From: Nocardia albiluteola
GTDB lineage: Bacteria > Actinomycetota > Actinomycetes > Mycobacteriales > Mycobacteriaceae
Assembly: GCF_018860155.1 (NCBI RefSeq)
Contig: NZ_JAHKNI010000015.1
Coordinates: 62,001-126,000, forward strand
DNA: 64,000 nucleotides
Direction of reading: 5' to 3'
The notes beneath the pieces are model-generated. The model worked only from the letters and a program-made list of their open reading frames with translations. It made no database searches and was not told the origin of the DNA. Of this stretch, positions 50,069-59,400 are shown piece by piece; the first letter of the stretch is position 1, and every line of letters begins with the position of its first letter. The position numbers and the translations under genes are program-made.

Positions 50069-50965
50069 CTATGGGCAGTCGCCGGCGGGGTGTAGGTGCT
50101 CGACTTGTCGGGCCAATTCGTTGATGGTGTCGAGGTTCTCGGTCGTCCAGGGGGCGGCGGTTTTCATGACGATGAGGTGGTCGATGCCGAGTTGGTTGAA
50201 TGCTTCCGCGCGTGTGTACAGGTCGGACAGGGTGTCGGTGGGGTGGATGTGGATGTTGACTGTCTTCTCGATCGCGGCCGAGGGCCGCCCGAGGGTGGCG
50301 CAGTGTTCGGCGAGTGTTCGTAGCTTGCGGGTGATTGTCCGGCCGTTGTCGGGTGCGTCGTAGAGGTTGCATGCCTGCGCGTATTGGGCGACCAGTCGCA
50401 GCGTTCTGTGTTCGCCGGAGCCCGCGATGAGGATCGGTGGGTGTGGCGTGCTGATTGCGTTGGGTGAGTTGATCGGTCGTTCGGCGTGGAAGTGGTCGCC
50501 CGCGAACGCGGTGTCCTGGCCTTCCCACATCCGCAGTGCCAGTTGGAGGGTTTCTTCGAGTCGTTCGAATCGTTCGGTGGTCGACGGCAGGAACAGACCC
50601 ATCATGGTCGCTTCGGGCTGGTGGTAGCCTGCGCCGATTCCGAGCCATGCTCGGCCGCCGGACAGGACGTCGACTGTTGTGACTGCTTTGAGCAGCAAAG
50701 TCGGCGTGCGGAATGTTGCCGCGGTCACCATGGTGCCGAGGCGGACTCGGCCGGTTATGGCGGCGAGGTAGCCGAGGGTGGTGTAAGCCTCCAGCATCTC
50801 CTGTGTGGGTTGGGTGCCGGGGGCCAGTTGGAGCAGGTGGTCGCATACCCAAACAGTGTCGATGTGTCCCTCGTCGGCGCGGCGAACCACACGCTCGAGC
50901 TCGTCGGCGATGGTCGCGGCCGCACCAGGCCACGAAAAGTTGGTGATACTCACGCTGATTCGCAT
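50069..50965 (-). CDS. LLM-class (luciferase-like) F420-dependent oxidoreductase
   Basis: 298 aa from ATG 50965 (GGAG with 6 nt spacing). RISVSITNFSWPGAAATIADELERVVRRADEGHIDTVWVCDHLLQLAPG, RVRLGTMVTAATFRTPTLLLKAVTTVDVLSGGRAWLGIGAGYHQPEATMMGL (~77-128) and ILIAGSGEHRTLRLVAQYAQACNLYD define the LLM TIM barrel with F420/FMN binding. It is divergent from a TetR remnant with a 33-bp palindrome between them, implying former repression by that regulator. Confidence 0.85.
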   Translation of the reverse strand: MRISVSITNFSWPGAAATIADELERVVRRADEGHIDTVWVCDHLLQLAPGTQPTQEMLEAYTTLGYLAAITGRVRLGTMVTAATFRTPTLLLKAVTTVDVLSGGRAWLGIGAGYHQPEATMMGLFLPSTTERFERLEETLQLALRMWEGQDTAFAGDHFHAERPINSPNAISTPHPPILIAGSGEHRTLRLVAQYAQACNLYDAPDNGRTITRKLRTLAEHCATLGRPSAAIEKTVNIHIHPTDTLSDLYTRAEAFNQLGIDHLIVMKTAAPWTTENLDTINELARQVEHLHPAGDCP

Positions 50966-51048
50966 GCGGGGCTCCATTCGGAAGATGAAAGGCGGCGGCA
51001 GGCTGCCACCGTTTCGTGGGTTATTGCCCCCGGCGGCGGACACGATGT

Positions 51049-51081
51049 TGATTTAGTCATACTGTCTGTATGACTAAATCA
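51049..51081. promoter_or_regulatory. 33-bp perfect palindrome between the LLM gene and a TetR remnant
   Basis: 14-bp arms TGATTTAGTCATAC and GTATGACTAAATCA around TGTCT. It lies between the divergent LLM start (50965) and the TetR fragment, overlapping one of its candidate starts. It is AT-rich in a GC-rich background and very probably the operator of the truncated regulator. Confidence 0.75.
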
Positions 51082-51105
51082 GCATCGCCAGATACTGTCA
51101 AGGCC

Positions 51106-51306
51106 ATGAGCCCACGCCAGTACAACCTGGGAAAATGCACCGCCCAGGTCGAGCAGAGTCGCCGACAGGTTCTCGATGCCGCCCGGGCGCTGCTGGGTGA
51201 GGGCGATAGCTACACCGGATTCACGGTGGATGCGGTCGCCAAGCGCGCGGCGGATCGGCCGGTGCCACTGTCACGCTCGGCCGAAGCGCTCGGCCAGATT
51301 CCGTAG
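51106..51306 (+). pseudogene. Truncated TetR-family regulator
   Basis: From ATG 51106 (an in-frame ATG at 51070 lies inside the palindrome) the product has the start of a TetR HTH, QVEQSRRQVLDAARALLGEGDSYTGFTVDAVAKRA, and then breaks where GVSRxTVYYxF should follow. After ~51250 the frame reads unrelated sequence antisense to the end of the WYL gene and stops at 51306. The recognition helix and ligand domain are missing, so it is a remnant left by a deletion or rearrangement at ~51250. Confidence 0.7.
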
Positions 51307-52224
51307 GTGCGCAATCAGTTCCGGGGGTTCCCGGATCCGGAAGTCGGCGTCGGTCGCGCCGAGAACCATTGTGGGCCAGTCCAGTGAGTCGGAGGTCATC
51401 GAGATTCGGCAGTGCTCGGGATCGATGTCTTCGATGGTGCACCAGTGGCCGACTCGTTCCCGAGCGGTGTCGGCGGGGGTGTCGACGATCGCCTCGACCC
51501 GGTACAGGCCGGGCAGGTTATCCATGGCGGAGCGGACGAATTCGCCGGCGTCCTGTGCGGGGAGTTCGCGGGGGAGGAAACGGGAACCGTCACCGGCGAG
51601 GTCGGCGACGCGATCGACCCGGAAACTGCGCCAGTCGTGCCGGGTCAGATCGTAGGCGACGAAGTACCAGCGACGCCCCAGCGAGACGAGCCGGTGGGGT
51701 TCGACGTGCCGATCGCTGCGGCGGTCGTCGGCGGCCGAATACGTGAAGCGCAGGCGCTCGGTGTCCCGGCAGGCCAGCGCGATCCTGGTGAGCGCACCGG
51801 CATCGACCGGGGGACCGGGCGGGCCGTTCCAGCCGCCGGCGACGGTCATCTCCCGGACCGCCTCGACCCGGCGCCGCAGCCGTGGCGGCATTACCTGTAT
51901 CAGCTTGGCCAGGGCCCGCACCGACGATTCCGCCACGTCGGGAGCGGACATGCCCGCGGCGGCCTGCAGCCCGGCCACCAGCGCGATCGCCTCGTCGTCG
52001 TCGACCATCAACGGCGGCAGCGCGGCGCCCGCCGCGAGTTGATAGCCGCCGTCCACCCCGCGGCGCGCCTGCACCGGATAGCCCAGCGCCCGGAGCCGGT
52101 CGACGTCGCGGCGCAGGGTTCGCGGTGACACCTCGAGCCGATCGGCCAATTCGGCACCGGGCCAGTACTTGTGCGTCTGCAGCAGGGACAGCAGGCGAAG
52201 CGTCCGCGTGCTCGTATTCGCCAT
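51271..52224 (-). CDS. YafY-like HTH/WYL-domain transcriptional regulator
   Basis: 317 aa. N-terminal HTH: RTLRLLSLLQTHKYWPGAELADRLEVSPRTLRRDVDRLRALGYPVQARRGVDGGYQLAAG (~6-66). The WYL domain spans ~140-225 (RFTYSAADDRRSDRHVEPHRLVSLGRRWYFVAYDLTRHDWRSFRVDRVADL) with a WCX extension. Divergent from the DinB gene by 100 bp and likely controls it. Its 3' end overlaps the remnant TetR frame antisense. Confidence 0.87.
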   Translation of the reverse strand: MANTSTRTLRLLSLLQTHKYWPGAELADRLEVSPRTLRRDVDRLRALGYPVQARRGVDGGYQLAAGAALPPLMVDDDEAIALVAGLQAAAGMSAPDVAESSVRALAKLIQVMPPRLRRRVEAVREMTVAGGWNGPPGPPVDAGALTRIALACRDTERLRFTYSAADDRRSDRHVEPHRLVSLGRRWYFVAYDLTRHDWRSFRVDRVADLAGDGSRFLPRELPAQDAGEFVRSAMDNLPGLYRVEAIVDTPADTARERVGHWCTIEDIDPEHCRISMTSDSLDWPTMVLGATDADFRIREPPELIAHLRNLAERFGRA

Positions 52225-52324
52225 GATTCCGATTCTCCCCGTATTGAGGTCGGAAAGTGGCCGCTATGGGCCATAGCGTGGTTCTCGAACCAGCCGAACA
52301 CCACCACGACGAAGGGCGAACATC

Positions 52325-52882
52325 ATGGCCGAGACCTCCCTCAGCAACCCGACGACCAGCGGCACCCTCTCGGGCGAGCGCGCCGACCTGCTCGCGCAGC
52401 TCGCCGAGGCCCGGCACTTCCTGCGTTTCACCACTCGGGAGATGTCCGACGAGCAGCTCGCGGCGCATCCGACGCCCAGCGAGCTGTGCCTGGGCGGACT
52501 GGTCAAGCACGTCACCTCGTGCGAACGCGGCTGGACGGATTTCATCCGGGAGGGCAAGGGCAAGGGAACGGCGATGAAGGACTTCGACGACATGACCGAG
52601 GAGGACTTCGCCCGCCGCGCCGACGATTTCCAGATGCAGCCGGGCGACACCCTGGCCGGAATACTTGCCGCCTACGACGAGGTGGCCGCTCGCACCGATG
52701 AATTGATCGCGACGGTGCCGGACCTGGACGCCACCCGCGAACTGCCCGCCGCACCGTGGAACCAGGAGACCCGGTGGTCGTTCCGGCGGGTGCTGCTGCA
52801 CATCATCGCCGAGACCACCCAGCACGCCGGCCACGCCGACATCATTCGCGAGGCCATCGACGGGGCCAAGACGATGGGCTGA
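52325..52882 (+). CDS. DinB-family (mycothiol-transferase-like) protein
   Basis: 185 aa from ATG 52325. Four-helix DinB pattern: RADLLAQLAEARHFLRFTTREMSDEQLAAHPTPSELCLGGLVKHVTSCERGWTDFI (~19-74) and the C-terminal RRVLLHIIAETTQHAGHADIIREAIDG (~154-180); the three metal His (KHV, QHAGH) are in place. Actinobacterial relatives transfer mycothiol or act in stress. Divergent from the WYL regulator, forming a typical regulator-target pair. Confidence 0.85.
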   Translation: MAETSLSNPTTSGTLSGERADLLAQLAEARHFLRFTTREMSDEQLAAHPTPSELCLGGLVKHVTSCERGWTDFIREGKGKGTAMKDFDDMTEEDFARRADDFQMQPGDTLAGILAAYDEVAARTDELIATVPDLDATRELPAAPWNQETRWSFRRVLLHIIAETTQHAGHADIIREAIDGAKTMG

Positions 52883-53022
52883 GGCCGCGCCCGCGCCGAC
52901 TACCGGCAGAGGCGGGGTCGCGCGCCCCGGGCAGCGTGCCCGGGGCGCAGCCGACCGGCCGCGTAGCGTGCCGAGGACCATGGCGGCACGAAGCGACGAT
53001 CGCCTTCGGGATGCGGCCGGAT

Positions 53023-53232
53023 CTACCCGCCCGCGCGGCGGCGGAAGGTGCGCTTGCCGCCGGCTTGGGCGTGGGCGCCGCGTACTTTGGCGGCGTTCTG
53101 GGAGGTCCCGCCGGCGGCGGCGTGACCGTTCTTGCGTTCGAGGGCCTCGCGGAACTTGCGCTTGGTTGCCTCTTCCTGTGACTCGTCGGGGTCCGCGAGC
53201 GGCTCGGCGGTGACTTCCTTTTCATCGGCCAT
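53023..53232 (-). CDS. DUF5302-type small basic protein
   Basis: 69 aa from ATG 53232. An acidic N-terminus (ADEKEVTAEPLADPDESQEEATKRKFREALERKNGHAA) leads into SQNAAKVRGAHAQAGGKRTFRRRAGG, a pattern I recognise from the actinobacterial DUF5302 family. Unstructured, basic C-terminus; function unknown. Confidence 0.7.
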   Translation of the reverse strand: MADEKEVTAEPLADPDESQEEATKRKFREALERKNGHAAAGGTSQNAAKVRGAHAQAGGKRTFRRRAGG

Positions 53233-53290
53233 GATCACAGCCTGCCATCTGCGCGAGGTCGGCGCTGCTTTCCCGGGGTCGTGTCCGAAT

Positions 53291-53977
53291 TCAGGCTCCC
53301 GGTTCGCCGTAGGCGGCGGCAATGTCCTCGGACGAGGTCCAGCGGCTGTAGGTGGGGTGCTGGGGCCAGCCCTCGGGGGAGTCCTGCCATTCCTCCTGGC
53401 GGCCGTAGGGCAGCAGGTCCAGGAGGCCGAAGGTATGGCCGAGCTGTTCGGTGCCGCGGCCGTTGGTGTGCCAGGTGCGGTAGACGGTGTCACCGTCGCG
53501 GAGGAAGACGTTGACGGCGAAGCCCGCGCCGGGAGGGGCGCCGACGTCGGCGCCGAAGGGGCTGTTCGCGGTGGAGTACCAGGTCATGCGGTTGCCGACG
53601 CGGCGCTGGTAGGCCAGGGCCTGGTCGATCGGGCCCTGGGTGACGATGACGAAGCGGGCGTCCCAGTTGTCCAGGAATTCCAGGCGGGTGTACTGCGAGG
53701 TGAATCCGGTGCAGCCGGCGCACTGCCATTCCTGGTCGGGGAACCACATGTGGTTGTAGACGATGAGCTGGGATTTCCCCTCGAACACATCGGCCAGCCG
53801 GACCGGTCCGGCCGCGCCCTCGAGGGTGTAGTCGGGCATCCGGACCATCGGCAGGCGGCGGCGCTGGGCGGCGATCGCGTCGAGCTCGCGGGTGGCGGCC
53901 TTCTCCCGGACGCGCAGCGCGTCGAGTTCGCGCTGCCAGGTTTCCTGATCGGTGACGGGCGGCAAGCCTGTGCTCAT
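53291..53977 (-). CDS. DUF899 thioredoxin-like family protein
   Basis: 228 aa. Family features: EKAATRELDAIAAQRRRLPMVRMPDYTLEGAAGPVRLADVFEGKSQLIVYNHMW (~25-78), then CAGCTGFTSQY (~87, CxxC), RFVIVTQGPIDQALAYQRRVG, and NVFLRDGDTVYRTWHTNGRGTE. DUF899 proteins have a thioredoxin-like fold without proven activity. It stands alone on the minus strand, 90 bp upstream of the XRE gene's stop. Confidence 0.82.
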   Translation of the reverse strand: MSTGLPPVTDQETWQRELDALRVREKAATRELDAIAAQRRRLPMVRMPDYTLEGAAGPVRLADVFEGKSQLIVYNHMWFPDQEWQCAGCTGFTSQYTRLEFLDNWDARFVIVTQGPIDQALAYQRRVGNRMTWYSTANSPFGADVGAPPGAGFAVNVFLRDGDTVYRTWHTNGRGTEQLGHTFGLLDLLPYGRQEEWQDSPEGWPQHPTYSRWTSSEDIAAAYGEPGA

Positions 53978-54067
53978 GGGTCCTCACTTGTCATGCGCGG
54001 TGGACGGGTCTGTCGGTACAGACCGGTCCCGGTCGTCGAATTCATCGGTGCCGCACAACATCGCAGC

Positions 54068-54982
54068 TCACGCCGGTGAGTAGACGACCAGGACCTGCTC
54101 GGGGGCGTCGGTGACGGCCAGGGCGGCGTGGCCGAGGGTGAGTTCGCCGCGGACGGGGTGGCGTATCCGTTTGGTGCCGGAGTGATTGGTCGCGATGTCG
54201 TAGCGCGGCCACCAGACGGCCGCCTCGGCGCTGTGCTCGCACAGGTCGGCGGTGAGGCGGGCGAAGCGGGGGTCGTTCGGATGCCGTCCGGCGTTGGTGC
54301 GCAGCCGCGCGAGCACCGACTGTGCTGTTGCGGTCCAGTCGACCAGGATGTCCCGGGCGGCGGGATCGAGGAAGACCCAGCGCGCGAGATTCGGTGTGCC
54401 GGAACGTGATTGCTCGATCAGGCCCGGAAAGTATTCGGCCGCGGCGGCGTTCCAGGCGAGCAGATCGGTCGTCGCGCCGGTGATGTAGGCCGGGGCCGGA
54501 TGCACCATGGCGGGGATGGCGGCGACCTCGGGCGCAACGGTTTCGGCGGGCGGCGGCGGCGGGGCGGCGCCGTCGGCTCCGCCCGCCAGCGTGCGCAGGT
54601 ACGCGCGCTCATCGTCGTTGAGCAGCAAAGCATTCGCGATCGCGGTCAGGACCTGATCGGAGGGACGCACGTCCCGGCCCTGCTCCAGATACGCGTACCA
54701 GGTCGTGCTGACGCCCGCGATGACCGCCAGTTCCTCCCGCCGCAGCCCGGGGGTGCGCCGCCGGGCCGAACCGGGCAGGCCCACCTCGTCCGGGCTGGTG
54801 CGCTCCCGTCGAGCGCGCAGGAATGCGCCCAGCTCGCGCTGCCGCGCCTGCTGAACCGTGCCCGGTTCCGACACCGGCGAGGGCCCGTCCGCGTGGGCGG
54901 CTCGCGTGCCCGCGCTCGGTTCCGGCACGGGCGCGGGCCCGTCCGCATCGGCGACGCGCTCACTCATGGCGGCGCTCGGCAT
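54068..54982 (-). CDS. XRE-type regulator with MmyB-like ligand-binding domain
   Basis: 304 aa from ATG 54982 (ATG 54967 also possible; neither has a good ribosome site). The first ~45 residues contain an internal repeat (ADGPAPVPEP / ADGPSPVSEP). The HTH is RRRTPGLRREELAVIAGVSTTWYAYLEQGRDVRPSDQVLTAIANALLLNDDERAYLRTLAG (~70-130), and a PAS-like MmyB domain follows (VVWWPRYDIATNHSGTKRIRHPVRGELTLGHAALAVTDAPEQVLVVYSPA). Divergent from the MDR gene, which it probably controls. Confidence 0.85.
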   Translation of the reverse strand: MPSAAMSERVADADGPAPVPEPSAGTRAAHADGPSPVSEPGTVQQARQRELGAFLRARRERTSPDEVGLPGSARRRTPGLRREELAVIAGVSTTWYAYLEQGRDVRPSDQVLTAIANALLLNDDERAYLRTLAGGADGAAPPPPPAETVAPEVAAIPAMVHPAPAYITGATTDLLAWNAAAAEYFPGLIEQSRSGTPNLARWVFLDPAARDILVDWTATAQSVLARLRTNAGRHPNDPRFARLTADLCEHSAEAAVWWPRYDIATNHSGTKRIRHPVRGELTLGHAALAVTDAPEQVLVVYSPA

Positions 54983-55085
54983 CGGCGCGAGGAAGAGCCG
55001 CGGTCGGCTCGCTCGAGGCTGGTACTCCCGGTTCCACGATCATCTCGTTCTGGATACCACGCCGGGCCGGGCGTGAACTAGGGGC

Positions 55086-56159
55086 ATGAAGGCATGGCAG
55101 ATGACAACACCCGACGGCGGCCTGCACCTCGCGGACGTCCCCGAACCCCGGCTGCGCGGCGGCGGCGCCACGCTCGACGTGCTCTCCGCGCTCGTCCCCT
55201 CCTACACCGGCGAACTGGTGTCCGGGGGACGCGGCGGGTTCCCGACGCCGATCGTGCTGGGCCCCACCGGAATCGGGCGCGTGACCGCGACCGCCGACGA
55301 CGTCTTCGGGGTGCGGCAGGGCGATGTCGTCGTCGCCACCGCGCTGTTCCGCTCGCACCGCGTCGCCGATCCGCAGGAGGTCTTGCTGGGCTGGACCGGA
55401 ATCGGCGGTGACGGGCACCCGACCGAGACGACCGATCGCATGCGCGAGGTCTGGCGCGACGGCCTGTTCGCCGAGCGCGCGCTGCAACCCGAGCGCACGC
55501 TCGTCGCGCTGCCGGGTGCGGACGACTATCCGGAGCCGGAGCGCCTGTCGGTGCTGCCCTGGCTGGCTATCGCGGGCGAGGGGATCGAGCGGGCCGGGGT
55601 GCGCGCGGGGCAGACCGTTGCGGTGGTCGGTGCGACCGGGCAACTGGGGACCGCGGCGGTGCTGATCGCGCTGGCCCGCGGGGCCGCGGCGGTGGTCGCA
55701 GTCGGCCGTAATCGGGCGACGCTGGACATGCTCGCGGGCCTGGACCGGCGGGTGGTGACGGTGCCCCTGACCGGTGACCGCGGCGTGGACGGACGTGCGA
55801 TCGCCGCGGCGGCCGGGCCGGTCGACGCGGTCCTCGACACGCTCGGCCCGGTGCCCTCCGCGCTGCCGACGATGGCCGGATTCGACGCGATCCGCCCGGA
55901 CGGGAGCTGGGTTCTCGTCGGCGGGGTGCGTCAGGAGCTGCCCATCCCGTACAACGATCTGATGCATCGGCGGCTGACAGTGCGAGGATCGTGGATGGCC
56001 AGCGACACGACCGTGCTCGAGCTGTGGTCCGCGATCCGCGGTGGTGCGCTGGATCTTTCGGCTCTCGATGTCACCGTCGTCGGGCTCGATGATCCCGCGG
56101 CGGCGCTGCGGGCCGCACACGATGCGCGCGGGCTCGAGGTAGTCGTCCTGGTGCCCTGA
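55086..56159 (+). CDS. Medium-chain dehydrogenase/reductase (zinc-independent, quinone-reductase-like)
   Basis: 357 aa from ATG 55086. Rossmann motif AGVRAGQTVAVVGATGQLGTAAVLIALARGAAAVVAVGRN (~172-210). The catalytic-domain zinc motif GHE is absent (VLGPTGIGRV instead) and there is no structural-zinc Cys cluster, so it is more like NADPH:quinone or enoyl reductases than an alcohol dehydrogenase. Divergent from an MmyB-type regulator by 103 bp, an arrangement common for detoxification oxidoreductases. Confidence 0.8.
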   Translation: MKAWQMTTPDGGLHLADVPEPRLRGGGATLDVLSALVPSYTGELVSGGRGGFPTPIVLGPTGIGRVTATADDVFGVRQGDVVVATALFRSHRVADPQEVLLGWTGIGGDGHPTETTDRMREVWRDGLFAERALQPERTLVALPGADDYPEPERLSVLPWLAIAGEGIERAGVRAGQTVAVVGATGQLGTAAVLIALARGAAAVVAVGRNRATLDMLAGLDRRVVTVPLTGDRGVDGRAIAAAAGPVDAVLDTLGPVPSALPTMAGFDAIRPDGSWVLVGGVRQELPIPYNDLMHRRLTVRGSWMASDTTVLELWSAIRGGALDLSALDVTVVGLDDPAAALRAAHDARGLEVVVLVP

Positions 56160-56499
56160 CGGGGTACCGCCTCGCAATTCCTGGTCGACCGTGGGACCTC
56201 CGGCGCGTATGTGACACGGCCGGCACGATCACCCTCCATGTGCGCCGCATCGCGAACACCGCCCCGGGCATTCGGGCTGGTCGGCGGCGTTCGAGCTGGA
56301 CCCTGGGCAGATTATGGGTGAACGCACAGTGTCCGCACAGCACGAACGCTTGCCGGACGGAAATAATATGGCCCGATACTGTGACTGGGGCGCTGGCGCT
56401 CCGAGCGCCGGGTCCCCCTAGCCTAGGACTCGGCGAATCGGTGTGACATGTGCTGGTCGCGGCGGCCGGATCGAACGATGAGGGTGAGTGAGGCAAAGT
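56160..56499. promoter_or_regulatory. 340-bp region upstream of the NRPS gene
   Basis: No gene supported. It contains an AT-rich segment at ~56361-56369 (AAATAATATG), possibly promoter, and a GC dyad GGCGCT-CCG-AGCGCC (56395-56409). A GAGG precedes the ATG at 56500 by 7 nt. Confidence 0.35.
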
Positions 56500-59400
56500 A
56501 TGGCGGGCGAATCCGGGCAACGTCAGCGCAGGGGCGCCGCTGGTCGGCCGGTGCGTCGGCGCGGCCGGTCGGCGCCGACGCTGGCCCAGTTGGTCGCGGC
56601 GGCCGTGGAACTGAACCCGCTGGGCATCGCGGTCGACGACGGCGATCTGTCGATGACCTATGCCGAGCTCGACCGCTGGTCCTCGCGCGCGGCGCGGGCG
56701 CTGATCGCGCGCGGCATCGGGCCCGAAGATGCTGTCGCGGTGGGTATTCCGCGATCGGTCTGGTCGGTCGCGGCGGTCTGGGCCGTGGTGAAGACCGGTG
56801 CGGCCTTCGTGCCGATCGATCCGGGCTACCCGGCCTCGCGCGTGGAGCGGATGGTGGTCGACTCCGGGGCGGTGCTCGGGCTGACGGTCGAGGCGACCGC
56901 CGGCGAGCTGCCCGGCGGTCTCGAGTGGCTGGCGGTGGACTCGCCCGAATTCGGCCGTGACATCGAGGACCGTTCCGACGAGCTGGTGCTCAACGAGGAC
57001 CGGGTGCGACAGCTGCGGATCACCCATCCCGCCTATGTCATCTACACCTCGGGGTCCACGGGCGTGCCGAAGGGGGTGACCGTCACCCACGCCGGCCTGG
57101 CGAACTTCTCCGCCGAGCAGCGCGAACGCTACGGCGTGACGTCCGCCTCGCGCACCCTGCACTTCGCCTCGCCGAGTTTCGACGCCTCGGTGCTCGAGCT
57201 GCTGCTGGCCCTCGGCGCGGGCGCGACGATGGTGGTGGCGCCGGTGGACGTCTACGGCGGTGCGGACCTGGCGCAGCTGCTGCGCACGCAGCGGGTGACG
57301 CACGCCTTCATCACCCCGGCGGCCCTGGCGTCGGTGGATCCGGCCGGACTGGACGACCTGGAAGTACTGGTGGCCGGCGGCGAGGCCTGCCCGCCGGAGC
57401 TGGTCAACCGGTGGGCCGGTGGGAGCCGGCGCTTCCACAACGGCTACGGGCCCACCGAGACCACCATCATGACCAATATCAGCGATCCGCTGGTGCCCGG
57501 CGAACCCGCCACGATCGGAACGGCCATCCGGGGCATGGCCAGCCGGATCCTGACCGATCGGCTCGAGGTCGAGCCGGTCGGCGGCACCGGCGAGCTGTAT
57601 CTGGCCGGTCCGGGCGTGGCGCGCGGATATCACGCCCGGCCGGGGCTGACCGCGGCGCGCTTCGTGGCCGATCCGTTCGGGGAACCGGGCTCGCGGATGT
57701 ACCGTACGGGCGATCTGGGCCGGGTGGACATCGCCGACGGACCGGTACTTCACATGGGCCGCAACGACTTCCAGGTCAAGATCCGCGGATTCCGGATCGA
57801 GCTGGGCGAGATCGATTCCGTCCTGAGCGCCCACGAGGCGGTCGATTTCGCGGTGACGGTGGGGCACACCACGTCTCGAGACAACACGGTCGGGGGCAAC
57901 ACCGCCCTGGTCTCGTATGTCATCCCCGTCGCGGGCGCCTCGATCGACACCGCCGAACTGCTCGCCTTCGCCGGGCGGCAATTGCCCGGCTACATGGTTC
58001 CGGCGGCGCTGACCGTCCTGGACAAACTGCCGCTCACCCCGGTGGGCAAGCTCGACCGCGCGGCGCTGCCGGAGCCGGTGTTCGCCGCGGCGCAGTACCG
58101 AGAGCCGACCGGCCCCGTCGAGCGCGTCGTGGCCGAGGTCTTCGCCGATCTGCTCGGCGCCGAGCGGGTCGGCCTCGACGACGATTTCTTTGCCCTGGGC
58201 GGTAATTCGCTGCTGGCAACCCAGGCGGTCGCGCGCATCCGGGCGGCGACCGGTACCCAGTTCCCAGCGCGCGTGCTCTTCGAGGCGTCCACGGTGCAGG
58301 CACTGGCCCAGTGGGTATCCGGACTCGAGAGCACGAACCGGCCGGTGCTGGCCGCGCGCGAGCGGCCCGAGGCGATTCCGCTGGCCCCGGCGCAGCAGCG
58401 GATGTGGTTGCTCAACCAGTTCGACACCGCCTCGCCCATGTACAACGTGCCGGTCGCCATCCGGCTCACCGGCCCGCTGGACATCGCGGCGCTGGGTGCG
58501 GCCGTCGGGGATGTGATCGACCGCCACGAGATCCTGCGTACGGTCTATCCGGAGGTGAACGGCACTGTCGCGCAACGGATCCTGGATCCGGAACTGCCGG
58601 ATCTGACGCCGGTCGACGCGCCCGGGCCGGACGAGTTGCGCACGGGGATCGAGCAGGTGGCGCTGTCCGGATTCGATGTGTCGGAGCAGGTTCCGTTCCG
58701 AATGGCGCTGTTCGCGCTGGGCGCTCCGGGCGAAACCGCCGATCACGCACTGGTGTTCGCCGCCCACCACATCGCCGTGGACGGCTGGTCGCTGGGCCCG
58801 CTGACCCGGGATCTGATGTACGCCTACGCCGCCCGCAGCGGTGGCGTGGCGCCGGCGTGGACTCCGCTGCCACTGCAGTACGCCGACTACAGTGTGTGGC
58901 ACCGGGAACTGCTGGGCGAGGACACCGATCCGGAGTCGCTCGCCGCCGCCCACGTCGAGTTCTGGCGCAACGAGCTGGCCGGTATCCCGGAGCTGATGGG
59001 GCTGCCCGCGGACTTCCCGCGCCCGCCCGCGCCCAGTGGCGCCGGAAAGTCCTTCTCCTTCGAGATTCCCGCAGCCGTGCACGCGAAGCTCGGTGAGGTG
59101 GCCGCGGCGGCGAACGCGACGCCGTTCATGGTCGTGCACGCCGCGTTCGCGGCGTTGCTGGCGCGGATCACCGGATCGGACGACATCGTGATCGGCACCC
59201 CGGTGGCCGGTCGCGGCGAGCCCGAATTGGCCGATCTCATCGGCATGTTCGTCAACACCGTCACGCTGCGCACCCGAATCGACCCGGCGAGAACCTTCGC
59301 GGACCTGGTCGCCCACACGCGCGAGCGCGATCTGGTGGCCTTCGACCATGCCGAGCTGCCCTTCGAACGCCTGGTGGAGGTGCTGGCGCCGGGCCGCACG

